A DNA stretch of 36,374 nucleotides from assembly GCA_025355085.1 (NCBI GenBank), contig JANXLQ010000012.1, forward strand, positions 1 to 36,374. Reading direction: 5' to 3'. The notes under the pieces are model-generated. The model was not told the origin of the DNA. It saw nothing but the letters and a program-made list of their open reading frames with translations, and ran no database searches. The DNA is from Rhodopila sp. (GTDB lineage Bacteria; Pseudomonadota; Alphaproteobacteria; Acetobacterales; Acetobacteraceae). Both the position numbers and the translations under genes were made by a program. Below are positions 14,589 through 22,882 of this stretch, in pieces (within the stretch, counting starts at the first letter, position 1; each line of letters starts with the position of its first letter).

Positions 14589-16930
14589 GGTATCAGCCGA
14601 ACCGTTCCTGTGACGTTGGCCGCCACCGGCCCGAGAGTGATTGTAGCACCGTCCCGCCATCGCATGGCAAAATCTCTTGCATGTGTGCTGAATGGGTTTC
14701 CCGATTGGCCGGGGGCGATCATAAAAAGACTGCGATCGAGGCCGGCCAGATCATAGACCCCGCGAAATGCGGCGCCATGCACCGATTGGAACGCCGCATC
14801 GATGCCGCCGCGATCCAAGGTGTTGTCGTCTCCGGGGCTGGGGATGCCGATGGTGGTGAACGACCCAAGAACCGGGATGGACCGCAGGAACGGGTGCGCG
14901 AAGACCGCCTGATGCGCGTCGCCCCAGCGCCACGCCGCCGGGTCGTCGCCGAATCGGACGCTTAAACCCTGCATCGCCTCTGCCAGCGAATCGCGCAGGA
15001 TTGGGGTGCAGTCCCCGTCGCACCAATGCGCTCCGGCAGGCGACAGCACCGACGCCACGAAGTCCGAAACCGGCGCCCCGACGCCTGCCGCCAGACCGGC
15101 ATGGCGCAAAATCGCCGCGTAAAATGAATTCATCCAGGCGTTGAAAATCAGAGGTGCGGGCGAGTCCATCACCGCCGATCCGTCCCAGCCGCGCAGCAGT
15201 TCGATCGCTTTGTCCGATCCGCCGTCCACCGATATGCCGCCCACTGATGCGCTCTTGGCTGGCGCACCACCCACCGCGAGCAGTGCCGGCAGGACCTGCC
15301 GAGCAAAGGTATCGACTACATCCATCTGGATCGCGGCGAAGCCGGCGGCTGTGTGCCGATCGGACTTAGAAAGTATCTCGCGGATGCGTCTGGCCCGCCA
15401 GTCGCCGAACGTGTCGCGTCCCATGAACACCGGAAAATCCGCCGGCCACACCGGTTCGTTGGCATTCACCAGCCGCCCGCTTTCGGGGGAAATGCTGTGC
15501 GGCAACTGCTCGCCGGAGGCCCAACCGATCCAGTCGTAGCGGCCGTCGCCGGACACCGGAGCCGAACCGTCTCCCGCTTTGCGGATCGGTACGCGGCCGG
15601 TGACGAACAGCCCGATGGTCTTCGCGTCCGCCACCAACAGGTTCTGCACCGGCGACGAAATCGCGGCCGCCGCCAATCCCGCTTCCTGCACCGTCGCCGC
15701 CCGGTTTAACGCCAACAGGCCGGCGGCGGCCGTATCCAGGGGTTGCAGGTTGCCCATCGCCACCGCCATGGCCGGGCCGTCCGGATGATCCAGATCGCTG
15801 ATGACCGGACCGTGCCTGGTTTCGCGAACGGTCAGCACCATTTCGGTCTGGCCCCGCACCTTGATCCGCTCCTCCCGCACCGCAAACGGCTTCGGGCCAT
15901 CTGGAGTTTGGTATTCGCCCGGGCCGGCGGCGGCCTCGATGAAGATGTCCTGCACGTCGGCGCCGGTCGTGGTGAAGGTCCAGGCGATCTTCCCGTTGTG
16001 GCCGATCACCAGGAACGGGACCCCGGGGGAGGTTGCTCCGGCCAGCACACGGCCGGGAAAGTCGATCCGCGTGAGGTACCAGATACCCGGAAAACCGAAC
16101 GCCAGATGTGGATCGCCCGCGAGCAGCGGCGCGCCGGTCGCGGTGTGGCGCCCGTCCACCGCCCATTCGTTCGATGCCGAGGATGGCATGGTGTACGGCG
16201 CCGGGAAATGCGGCAGCACCGAGGCCAACCGCGACGCAGCCGAGGCAAATCCAGGCGACGGTTCGTTCATCGCTTCCGGCGCCGCCACCCCCGATTGACG
16301 CGGCCAAAGCCGATCCAGCATTGCGGCGGGTATTTTTCCGGCCAATGCCTGCCGTGACAACTCCTGCCGCCAGTTCATCGATAACCACAGTCCCATGGTC
16401 TTCGCCCAAAGCAGGCTGTCCGCCGGTTCCCACTGCTCCGGCGTACCCAACATCAGGAATTCCGGAGCAATGAAGCGGCCTTTCCGCTCAATCGCCGCGT
16501 TTACGCCGTTGGCGTAAGCATCCAATACGGCGCGGGTGCCGGCTGGCAGAGCGGCCAGATCGGCGACCGCGTGCTGACGCAAACCAAGCGTGCGCATCAT
16601 CCGGTCGATGGAAAGAGTGGCCGGCCCGGCGATTTCCGACAACCGGCCGGATGCCGCGCGCCGCATCAAATCCATCTGGAACATCCGATCTCTCGCATGC
16701 ACGAACCCCAGCGCGGCGGCGGCATCCAACTCCGATCCCGCTCGGATACGCGGGACATGGTCTGTGTCGTAGATGACATCGACCGCACCGGACAGGCCGG
16801 GAAGCGATGCCGTCTGCCGCGATCCCGGCAATGTCAGCCAAATCGCGCCGGCAACCGTTGCCGCCAGCAGCAGGATCAGCACACCAATGGCTGCCAGCGC
16901 GCGGGTGAGCCATGAGAACAGTGTGGTCAT
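14585..16930 (-). CDS. Penicillin acylase family Ntn-hydrolase, membrane-anchored
   Basis: A 781-residue N-terminal-nucleophile amidohydrolase; relatives deacylate penicillins, acyl-homoserine lactones or other amides in the periplasm. The N-terminus has one helix (ALAAIGVLILLLAATVAGAI) as anchor or uncleaved signal. The alpha chain contains VDVIYDTDHVPRIRAGSELD and ALGFVHARDRMFQMDLMRR. Autocleavage is expected before Ser253 in SSASNEWAVDG, making it the catalytic residue. Then follow GAPLLAGDPHLAFGFPGIWY, PGVPFLVIGHNGKIAWTFT and RWGDAHQAVFAHP. ATG 16930 is chosen since upstream residues of the 876-aa ORF look non-coding. First gene of an acylase-RDD-bpt operon, divergent from the Lrp regulator. 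Substrate unknown. Confidence 0.9.
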   Translation of the reverse strand: MTTLFSWLTRALAAIGVLILLLAATVAGAIWLTLPGSRQTASLPGLSGAVDVIYDTDHVPRIRAGSELDAAAALGFVHARDRMFQMDLMRRAASGRLSEIAGPATLSIDRMMRTLGLRQHAVADLAALPAGTRAVLDAYANGVNAAIERKGRFIAPEFLMLGTPEQWEPADSLLWAKTMGLWLSMNWRQELSRQALAGKIPAAMLDRLWPRQSGVAAPEAMNEPSPGFASAASRLASVLPHFPAPYTMPSSASNEWAVDGRHTATGAPLLAGDPHLAFGFPGIWYLTRIDFPGRVLAGATSPGVPFLVIGHNGKIAWTFTTTGADVQDIFIEAAAGPGEYQTPDGPKPFAVREERIKVRGQTEMVLTVRETRHGPVISDLDHPDGPAMAVAMGNLQPLDTAAAGLLALNRAATVQEAGLAAAAISSPVQNLLVADAKTIGLFVTGRVPIRKAGDGSAPVSGDGRYDWIGWASGEQLPHSISPESGRLVNANEPVWPADFPVFMGRDTFGDWRARRIREILSKSDRHTAAGFAAIQMDVVDTFARQVLPALLAVGGAPAKSASVGGISVDGGSDKAIELLRGWDGSAVMDSPAPLIFNAWMNSFYAAILRHAGLAAGVGAPVSDFVASVLSPAGAHWCDGDCTPILRDSLAEAMQGLSVRFGDDPAAWRWGDAHQAVFAHPFLRSIPVLGSFTTIGIPSPGDDNTLDRGGIDAAFQSVHGAAFRGVYDLAGLDRSLFMIAPGQSGNPFSTHARDFAMRWRDGATITLGPVAANVTGTVRLIP

Positions 16931-17123
16931 GCGGTTGAACGTGGTCCGAACACCTGGCAACGGGAAGGGATGAAATGGTGAAACATGCGGGCGCCTAAAG
17001 AAAATCGCGCATGGTGGGCCATAATGGATGAAAGTAGAGATTTCCATCTTGCGGGTGGCCTCGTACGCAATAAGATTGTTCAGTTCCCATGCGTCCACGA
17101 AACATCTGTTCAAAAATATAAAT

Positions 17124-17606
17124 ATGAAGCCCCACAACTCCGACAAGCCGATCATTCTGGATGCGATTGATCGCCGCATTCTTGCCTCCCTGCAGGAGGA
17201 CGGCCGTATAACCAATGTGGACCTGTCGAAGCGGGCCGGCGTCTCTGCCCCACCATGTCTGCGCCGCGTTCGCGCGTTGGAGGAGGCAGGCGTAATCCGC
17301 GGCTATCACGCCGACACCGATCCGCAGAAACTGGGTTGGGAAATCACCTTCTTTGCAATCGTCGGGCTGGAAAGCCAAAAGGAAATCGTGCTGTCCGCGT
17401 TCGAGCAACTCGCCGGAAGCTGGGCCGAAGTACGAGAATGTCACATGATCCGCGGCGGGGGCGATTTCTTGTTGAAGCTCGTCGCCCGCGACACTGCGCA
17501 CGAAAATCAACTGACCCAGAAACTGACCGGCCTACCCACTGTCAGCCGCGTGCAAACCTTACAGACCATCCGCACCAGTCTTAGCCTGTCCGGGGTTCCG
17601 CTTTAG
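17124..17606 (+). CDS. Lrp/AsnC family transcriptional regulator
   Basis: A 160-residue regulator with an N-terminal winged helix (ILDAIDRRILASLQEDGRIT, NVDLSKRAGVSAPPCLRRVR, ALEEAGVIRGYHA) and a C-terminal RAM ligand-binding domain (EITFFAIVGLESQKEIVLSA and VRECHMIRGGGDFLLKLVAR). These proteins act as amino-acid-sensing octamers. The start MKPHNSDKPIILD at 17124 is preferred to the tracked 17028. No clear ribosome site precedes it; the leader is AT-rich (aaaaatataaat). It is divergent from the acylase operon with 193 bp between, so it may control both, which is inference. Confidence 0.9.
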   Translation: MKPHNSDKPIILDAIDRRILASLQEDGRITNVDLSKRAGVSAPPCLRRVRALEEAGVIRGYHADTDPQKLGWEITFFAIVGLESQKEIVLSAFEQLAGSWAEVRECHMIRGGGDFLLKLVARDTAHENQLTQKLTGLPTVSRVQTLQTIRTSLSLSGVPL

Positions 17607-17696
17607 GAAGAGTCGCGTAAAGCGAGGGCGTCGTCCTGACCCGCGAAGGGGCCGGCGACCCTGACGGCGTTCCAATGCACAGGACAGCCGGCTTGC

Positions 17697-19034
17697 TTAC
17701 CGCCGCCGCCGCCGGATAGCGGCCAAGCTGGCGAGGCCGGTGGAGATCAGCAGGAGGCTGGCTGGTTCCGGCGCCCGGACGGTGCTTCCGGGCGGTGTCA
17801 GGCCCTGCGCGGCGCCATTCGGCAGCGTGCCGGTGTATGGGCGACTGCGAATGACGGCCGAGCCGGCGAAGCTGGCGGCGACCACGGTGCCGTCAATTGG
17901 GGCACTGTTGCTCACCGCCGCCAGCGGGGCCAAAACCGACCCGCCAAACTCAGTCGGGAAATTCAGGCTGGTGGCATTGACGAAATTCCACAGCACGGTT
18001 GCGGCGTAACCGGTCGGATTGATGAAATTCAAGCTGTTCGGCAGCGCGAACGCGCAGTTGGTGGACACGCAGCTATCGACGTTTACGTTGATAATGACCG
18101 AGGTCGCACCGGCGAGATTGATGGTTACGGTCGAGTTAGGCGAAAACAGCGAGGAGTTGATGCCGAATACCGCGGTGCCTGTCGCGTCAGGCGCGGCATT
18201 GAATGCGATCGCACCATAGGGTGACGCCGTGGTGCTGCTGTTCGCCGCGATCCCGCTCAATTGGGTGGACAATGCGGCCAAAGGCGTTTGGAACGTGCTG
18301 GCAAATGATCCCAGCGTGCTGACCGGGGTGGGCAGATCAAGGCTGGCAACCTTGGTCGCTGTTGCGCCACTGTTTAGGTACAGGGTGCCGCTTTGGGTGC
18401 CTGTATAGGACAATGAGCCGCCATTGAGGGCGATCGTACCGGTGTTGCTGCCGTTCAGCGCAACCGTGCCGCCGCCGTTCAGGTACAGAGTGGCACTGTT
18501 GTTGCCGTTGATCTTCATGGTCGTGCTGCTGGCACCGGCGATGGTACCGGTGTTGGTGCCGGTATAAACGCTGCCGCCGCTGTTCAGGTTTAACGTGCCA
18601 CTGTTCGCGCCGCCGACGGTTATGTTCGCCGCACCGCTAAAATTTAAGTTGCCGCTGTTGCTGCCGCCGACATAGGCGGAACCGCCGCCGTTCAGGTTGA
18701 AGGACACATTACTGGTGCCGGCGATGGCGAAGCCGCCACCGTTATTGATGTTTTCACTGCCGCCGGCTGTGGCGTTGCCATAAACCGATAAGGCTGCGAA
18801 CGAGGAAGCCGCCGCGCTAGCCGGGTTCATATTAAACGTAGTACCGCCGATCAGATTGCCGCCGACGACCGTGCGGCCCTCGATCTCCGACGAGGTGCTA
18901 AAATTGCCGAAGATCACCGCGTCGAACTGGCTGAAGATGTTCGCCGTTGTCAACGTGGTCGCCTGCGCCGCGCCGACCGCCATGGCGGTCATTGACAAAG
19001 CCAGTCCTGCGATTCGGGATAGTCTCAGGTTCAT
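17697..19034 (-). CDS. Choice-of-anchor A family protein with PEP-CTERM signal
   Basis: A 445-residue exported surface protein. Residues 1-26 are a signal peptide ending at AQA-TT. The choice-of-anchor A start follows: FSQFDAVIFGNFSTSSEIEG then RTVVGGNLIGG. Residues about 110-235 hold seven repeats of roughly 18 residues ending in N-[S/T]-G (for example NLNFSGAANITVGGANSG and TLYLNGGGTVALNGSNTG), which suggests a beta-solenoid. Two cysteines (SCVSTNC) may pair. The C-terminus, PEPASLLLISTGLASLAAIR plus RRRR, is a textbook PEP-CTERM tag for exosortase/archaeosortase-type processing; no exosortase is in the window. Usual role is biofilm or exopolysaccharide-linked surface display. Confidence 0.9.
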   Translation of the reverse strand: MNLRLSRIAGLALSMTAMAVGAAQATTLTTANIFSQFDAVIFGNFSTSSEIEGRTVVGGNLIGGTTFNMNPASAAASSFAALSVYGNATAGGSENINNGGGFAIAGTSNVSFNLNGGGSAYVGGSNSGNLNFSGAANITVGGANSGTLNLNSGGSVYTGTNTGTIAGASSTTMKINGNNSATLYLNGGGTVALNGSNTGTIALNGGSLSYTGTQSGTLYLNSGATATKVASLDLPTPVSTLGSFASTFQTPLAALSTQLSGIAANSSTTASPYGAIAFNAAPDATGTAVFGINSSLFSPNSTVTINLAGATSVIINVNVDSCVSTNCAFALPNSLNFINPTGYAATVLWNFVNATSLNFPTEFGGSVLAPLAAVSNSAPIDGTVVAASFAGSAVIRSRPYTGTLPNGAAQGLTPPGSTVRAPEPASLLLISTGLASLAAIRRRRR

Positions 19035-19246
19035 GATGAGTTCTGACGAGTCCGCTGGCGACTTGATGAGTATGGCCTTATCCGTATCATTAACGCAAGA
19101 GTTTTTATAAGTTTACACTAGGCTATAACCTGCGGTTGCAGGTGTGCCATTTCGCTTGACCTTCGGCACCTGTCTTGTATCTCCGTTCCCTCACGGCTCG
19201 CCTGCGGAATCGCCCGCATGAGGCTTGTCGAATCGATCGGAAACGG

Positions 19247-20386
19247 ATGCCCGATACACCCACACACAACAGCTATGCGGCGGCGGGCAGCGTGCGGGTC
19301 TCACCTGTGTTGAGCGTCATTGTGCCGTGCTTCAACGAACGCCCGAACGTCGCGCCGATGATCGCCCAACTCGATGCGGCCCTAGGTGGTATCGCCTGGG
19401 AGGTTATCTATGTGGACGATAACAGCCCCGACGGCACGACCCGGGAAGTGCGGCGCATCGCCCAACTGGACTCGCGGGTGCGCTGTATCCGCCGTATCGG
19501 CCGGCACGGCCTGGCCTCGGCCGTGATCGAGGGTGCGTTGTCGTCCTCGGCCGATTATGTGGCGGTCATCGATGGCGATCTCCAGCACGATGAGACACGC
19601 CTGCCCGTCATGCTCAACGCCTTGCGGGCCGGCGGTTACGATATCGCCGTCGCCAGCCGGCATGTCGAAGGCGGCGACAACGCCGGCCTGTCCAGCCGTT
19701 TCCGCCACGTCCTGTCGGATGGCGGCATCTGGCTGGCACAGGCATTCCTGCCGGTCCGCCTGACCGATCCCATGAGCGGGTTCTTCATGCTTCCCCGCGT
19801 ATTGTTCGAGGATCTCGCGCGCGAACTGAACGGCCAGGGCTTCAAGATCCTGCTCGACCTTGTCCTGAGCAGCACCGCACCATTGCGGGTGCTGGAAGTT
19901 CCCGCCCGGTTCCGTGAGCGTGCCGCGGGCGAGAGCAAAATGGACGCGCTGGTGATGGTCCAGTTTGCGGGTTTGCTGCTCGACAAGATATTCGGCGGGT
20001 TGCTGCCGCTACGTTTTTTCTCCTTCGCCCTCGTCGGCGCCCTCGGTATCATCGTCCATCTCGTGGTGCTTGGTTTGCTTCGCCAAAGCACGACGCTGGG
20101 GTTTGAAACCGGGCAGGCGCTGGCCACGCTGGTTGCGATGATATTCAACTTCCAGCTTAACAATGCGATCACATACCGCGACCAACGATTGAAAGGCCCG
20201 CGGTTATGGCGCGGCCTGCTGCTGTTCATGGTGGTCTGCGGGTTCGGCGCCATCGCCAATGTCGGTATCGCGAAAGTACTCTATGAACAGCACACCACAT
20301 GGACCGTCGCGGGCGGGATCGGTGCGATGATCGGCGTGGTATGGAACTACGCGGTGTCGGCGACGCTGGTCTGGCGAGCGCGGTGA
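19247..20386 (+). CDS. GT2 glycosyltransferase fused to GtrA-like membrane domain
   Basis: A 379-residue protein like dolichol-phosphate mannosyltransferase/GtrB. The catalytic half reads LSVIVPCFNERPNVAPMIAQ, WEVIYVDDNSPDGT, the metal motif VAVIDGDLQHDETRLP and LTDPMSGFFMLPR. The C-terminal half is a four-helix GtrA domain (FFSFALVGALGIIVHLVVLG, LATLVAMIFNFQLNNAITYR, LLLFMVVCGFGAIANVGIA, GAMIGVVWNYAVSATLVWR). It should transfer a sugar to undecaprenyl phosphate and may flip it outward. ATG 19247 is chosen over TTG 19175. The stop overlaps the next gene's GTG. Probable function: donor synthesis for cell-surface glycosylation. Confidence 0.9.
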   Translation: MPDTPTHNSYAAAGSVRVSPVLSVIVPCFNERPNVAPMIAQLDAALGGIAWEVIYVDDNSPDGTTREVRRIAQLDSRVRCIRRIGRHGLASAVIEGALSSSADYVAVIDGDLQHDETRLPVMLNALRAGGYDIAVASRHVEGGDNAGLSSRFRHVLSDGGIWLAQAFLPVRLTDPMSGFFMLPRVLFEDLARELNGQGFKILLDLVLSSTAPLRVLEVPARFRERAAGESKMDALVMVQFAGLLLDKIFGGLLPLRFFSFALVGALGIIVHLVVLGLLRQSTTLGFETGQALATLVAMIFNFQLNNAITYRDQRLKGPRLWRGLLLFMVVCGFGAIANVGIAKVLYEQHTTWTVAGGIGAMIGVVWNYAVSATLVWRAR

Positions 20387-21837
20387 ACCGGCTTTCCGTC
20401 GCACTGGCGGCGGTAACGTTGATCCGGCTGGCCGTCGCGGCCACCGCCCCGTTAGCGCCGGATGAGACCTATTACTGGGTTTGGTCGCACGCCCTGGCGC
20501 CGGGATACCTCGACCATCCCCCGATGGTGGCGCTTTGGATCAAGGCCGGGACGTTGGTGTTTGGACAAACCGCGCTGGGGGTCCGGGCGATGGGTCCGCT
20601 GGCGGCGGCGGTGGCGTCCTGGATGCTGTTCGACGCCGGCCGCGTGTTGTTCCCGGGCACTAAAGCTAAAGCCGGAATCGTGGCGGCGGTGTTGCTGAAC
20701 GCGACGCTGCTGCTGGGCGTCGGCACGGTCATCATGACTCCCGATTCTCCGCTGCTGTTTTTCTGGACCACGACGCTGTGGGCGATGGCGCGTCTGGTGG
20801 CTAGCGGGTCGGGTATCAATGGGTCTGGTATCGGTGGGCCGGGCGGCTGGTGGCTGGTGGCTGGCGTGTTCGGCGGCTTGGCGCTGGACAGCAAATATAC
20901 CGCGCTGTTCCTGTGGATCGGCATCGGCCTCTGGGTTCTGTTGGTCCCCGCCGCTCGGTCGTGGCTACGGCGTTGGCAACCCTGGGCCGCCTGCACGATC
21001 GGGCTGGCGCTGTTCGCGCCGGTGCTGGTGTGGAATGCCGGCCATGGCTGGGCCGGATTCGCTAAACAGGGCGGTCGGGTTAACGACTGGCAACCATCCC
21101 GGGCGGCCGGGTTTTTGGCGGAGTTGGTGAGTGGTCAGATCGGGCTGGCGACTCCGCTGGTGTGGACGCTGTGCATGATCGGGCTCGTGGTGGCTATCCG
21201 CCGGGCCTGGAGGGATCGCGATCCGGGTTGGTCGCTGCTGGTGGCGCTGTCGCTGCCGCCGGTTCTGGTGTTCGTGCAGCACGCAGTCGGCGACCGGGTG
21301 CAGGGGAATTGGCCGGCGATTATTTATCCGGCGCTGGCCGTTGCCGCTGGAGGGGCGCTTGTGCCGAAACGGTGGTGGGGCGGCGCGTCGGCGCTGGGGT
21401 TCGCGATCACCGGGCTGGCGTATGTGCAGGCTACGACCGGGTTGATCCCGCTGCCGCCGAAGCTCGATCCGATCGCCCTGCGGCTGGCTGGATGGGATGG
21501 AGTGGCGGAGCAGGTGGCCAGGGAGGCCAGCGGTGCCGCGTTCGTCGCGGCGGATGGGTATGCGCTGGCCAGCGAACTGGCATGGTGGTTGCCATCCGGA
21601 GCGCGGGTTGCCGGGACAGATGACCGCTGGAGGCTAACCGACCTTCCGGCTGCTACACTTGGTCATGGTCCCGGGCTGCTGGTGCGTGACGCTCGCCGAA
21701 CCGATCCGCCCGATGCCGCGCTCTGGGCGCAGGCTGACCGGATCGGTTCGGTTATCCGCCCCGGCGGGGAATTCGCGATGTATCGTGTGCTGCCGGCCGC
21801 CGGTGCTGCTGGTGTGGCATTGCTGCCGCACCGATAG
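20383..21837 (+). CDS. ArnT/PMT-type (GT39-like) membrane glycosyltransferase
   Basis: A 484-residue integral membrane transferase using polyprenyl-phosphate sugars. The catalytic loop DETYYWVWSHALAPGYLDHP PM carries the Asp-Glu pair and the Y-x-D-x-P block typical of ArnT/PMT_2 proteins. About ten helices follow, with WNAGHGWAGFAKQGGR and QGNWPAIIYPALAVAAGG as later conserved loops, and a soluble C-terminal portion. It starts with GTG at 20383, overlapping the GT2 stop as GTGA; the tracked 20299 start lies in the upstream gene. The pair forms a compact donor-maker plus transferase module. The acceptor (lipid A, glycan or protein) is unknown. Confidence 0.88.
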   Translation: MNRLSVALAAVTLIRLAVAATAPLAPDETYYWVWSHALAPGYLDHPPMVALWIKAGTLVFGQTALGVRAMGPLAAAVASWMLFDAGRVLFPGTKAKAGIVAAVLLNATLLLGVGTVIMTPDSPLLFFWTTTLWAMARLVASGSGINGSGIGGPGGWWLVAGVFGGLALDSKYTALFLWIGIGLWVLLVPAARSWLRRWQPWAACTIGLALFAPVLVWNAGHGWAGFAKQGGRVNDWQPSRAAGFLAELVSGQIGLATPLVWTLCMIGLVVAIRRAWRDRDPGWSLLVALSLPPVLVFVQHAVGDRVQGNWPAIIYPALAVAAGGALVPKRWWGGASALGFAITGLAYVQATTGLIPLPPKLDPIALRLAGWDGVAEQVAREASGAAFVAADGYALASELAWWLPSGARVAGTDDRWRLTDLPAATLGHGPGLLVRDARRTDPPDAALWAQADRIGSVIRPGGEFAMYRVLPAAGAAGVALLPHR

Positions 21838-21886
21838 CGCGGCGCTGGCTGCCAAATCGCCATCCGCATGTGCCGGGCAGAGGGCG

Positions 21887-22462
21887 TTACGGTTGTCCGG
21901 CCAGTGGGCAGATCGATTGAAGAGTCCAGTGGCCGGTGTTGCCACTAAGCCTGACGCGACAGAGCGGTGCGATGTCGATACGCCAGAACGACATCGGTTT
22001 GGCGTCTATTCCCAGCACGATGGCAGAGCGGATAACGGCGGGATGGGTAACGGCCACGATCCGCCCCTCTTGTTGTTTTAATTTATCGAGCCAACCGGCG
22101 ACCCGCTCAAGTAAAGCGACGACCGATTCACCACCGTGTGGCGCCGCATCGTTTTGGCTGGTCCATGCCGCGACCGCATCCGGCTCATTTTCCCGCACCT
22201 CCGCAAACGAGCGGCCGGTCCAACGGCCGAGGTTGATATCCCGCAGCATAGGATCGGCCGTTGCGTTAAGTTGCAGTGCTGCGGCAGTTTGGGTGGCCCG
22301 CAGCGCTGGGCTGGTCCACGCGGCATCGACCCGGCCTACTGCGTTGGCAAGTGACGATGCCCTCGCACGACCTTGTTCGTCGATCGGCTCGTCGGCGGGA
22401 AATGCAACCGCACGGACAGCATTGGTCGCAGCGTGGCAAATCAGCGTTAAACGCACGCTCAT
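21887..22462 (-). CDS. Histidine phosphatase family protein, cobalt-locus type
   Basis: A 191-residue phosphoglycerate-mutase-fold phosphatase. The start MSVRLTLICHAATNAVRAVA at 22462 is used since the longer ORF upstream is antisense to cbtB. The usual R-H-G motif is replaced by C-H-A, keeping the catalytic His. Others are AFPADEPIDEQGRARA, WTSPALRATQTA, LRDINLGRWTGRSFAEV, HGGESV with the acid residue and VAVTHPAVIRSAI with the second His. I recall a phosphatase of this C-H-x type next to CbtA in many alphaproteobacteria, where a CobC-like (alpha-ribazole phosphate) role has been proposed. Divergent from cbtBA. Confidence 0.85.
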   Translation of the reverse strand: MSVRLTLICHAATNAVRAVAFPADEPIDEQGRARASSLANAVGRVDAAWTSPALRATQTAAALQLNATADPMLRDINLGRWTGRSFAEVRENEPDAVAAWTSQNDAAPHGGESVVALLERVAGWLDKLKQQEGRIVAVTHPAVIRSAIVLGIDAKPMSFWRIDIAPLCRVRLSGNTGHWTLQSICPLAGQP

Positions 22463-22660
22463 GGAATTTCTCTCAGGTGGCAGCGCGAAGTCCCAAATCG
22501 TAGCATCCCTTTCGTTCTGCTTGGGCGTTGAGATCGGTAGTAGTGGCCGCGCCAATGTTGCAGGGACCCCGTCGTTGCAGATGTACGAGATTTGCGATAC
22601 AACTTCGATCCTTAAAACCGTAGCGTCCAGAAGGATGTCAACAGCAGCAGGAGACAAATT
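22463..22660. other. Divergent intergenic region, phosphatase / cbtB
   Basis: This 198-bp space should hold promoters for both directions. Cobalt and cobalamin genes are often under a cobalamin riboswitch, so I looked for the conserved B12-box core (GCCACTG and flanking) on both strands and did not find it. A clear AGGAG at 22649-22653, 7 nt before the cbtB GTG, is the only confident signal. Confidence 0.45.
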
Positions 22661-22867
22661 GTGTCTGACACTATATTTTTGCCCACCGTTTCCGCCCAGC
22701 CGATTCCCGTTCGCCAAGTTTTGCCCTGGGCAATATTCAGCGTGGTGGCTGTGCTCGCAATCTATTTTGTCGGTGCCGAAGAGGGGGCCACATCTCTTTT
22801 CCACGGCATGTATGTCCATGAATTCCTCCACGATGGCAGGCACCTGCTCGGTTTTCCCTGCCACTGA
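22661..22867 (+). CDS. cbtB: Cobalt transporter subunit CbtB
   Basis: A 68-residue membrane protein with one helix (VLPWAIFSVVAVLAIYFVGA) followed by GAEEGATSLFHGMYVHEFLH and a histidine/cysteine-rich tail (DGRHLLGFPCH). This is the CbtB layout, with the His/Cys end thought to bind Co2+. It partners CbtA in cobalt uptake for cobalamin synthesis. GTG start at 22661 with AGGAG 7 nt upstream; 15 bp before cbtA. Confidence 0.92.
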   Translation: MSDTIFLPTVSAQPIPVRQVLPWAIFSVVAVLAIYFVGAEEGATSLFHGMYVHEFLHDGRHLLGFPCH

Positions 22868-22882
22868 CAGGAGTTGCCTCTC

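Noticed and set aside
13665-14756. 363-residue plus-strand ORF opposite bpt and the RDD gene
   Set aside because: Antisense shadow of three recognised genes; no ribosome site or family motif.
15366-16433. 355-residue minus-strand ORF
   Set aside because: Out-of-frame shadow inside the penicillin acylase gene, Gly/Arg-rich.
22463-22660. Cobalamin riboswitch upstream of cbtB
   Set aside because: Expected from context, but no B12-box core was found by eye on either strand.
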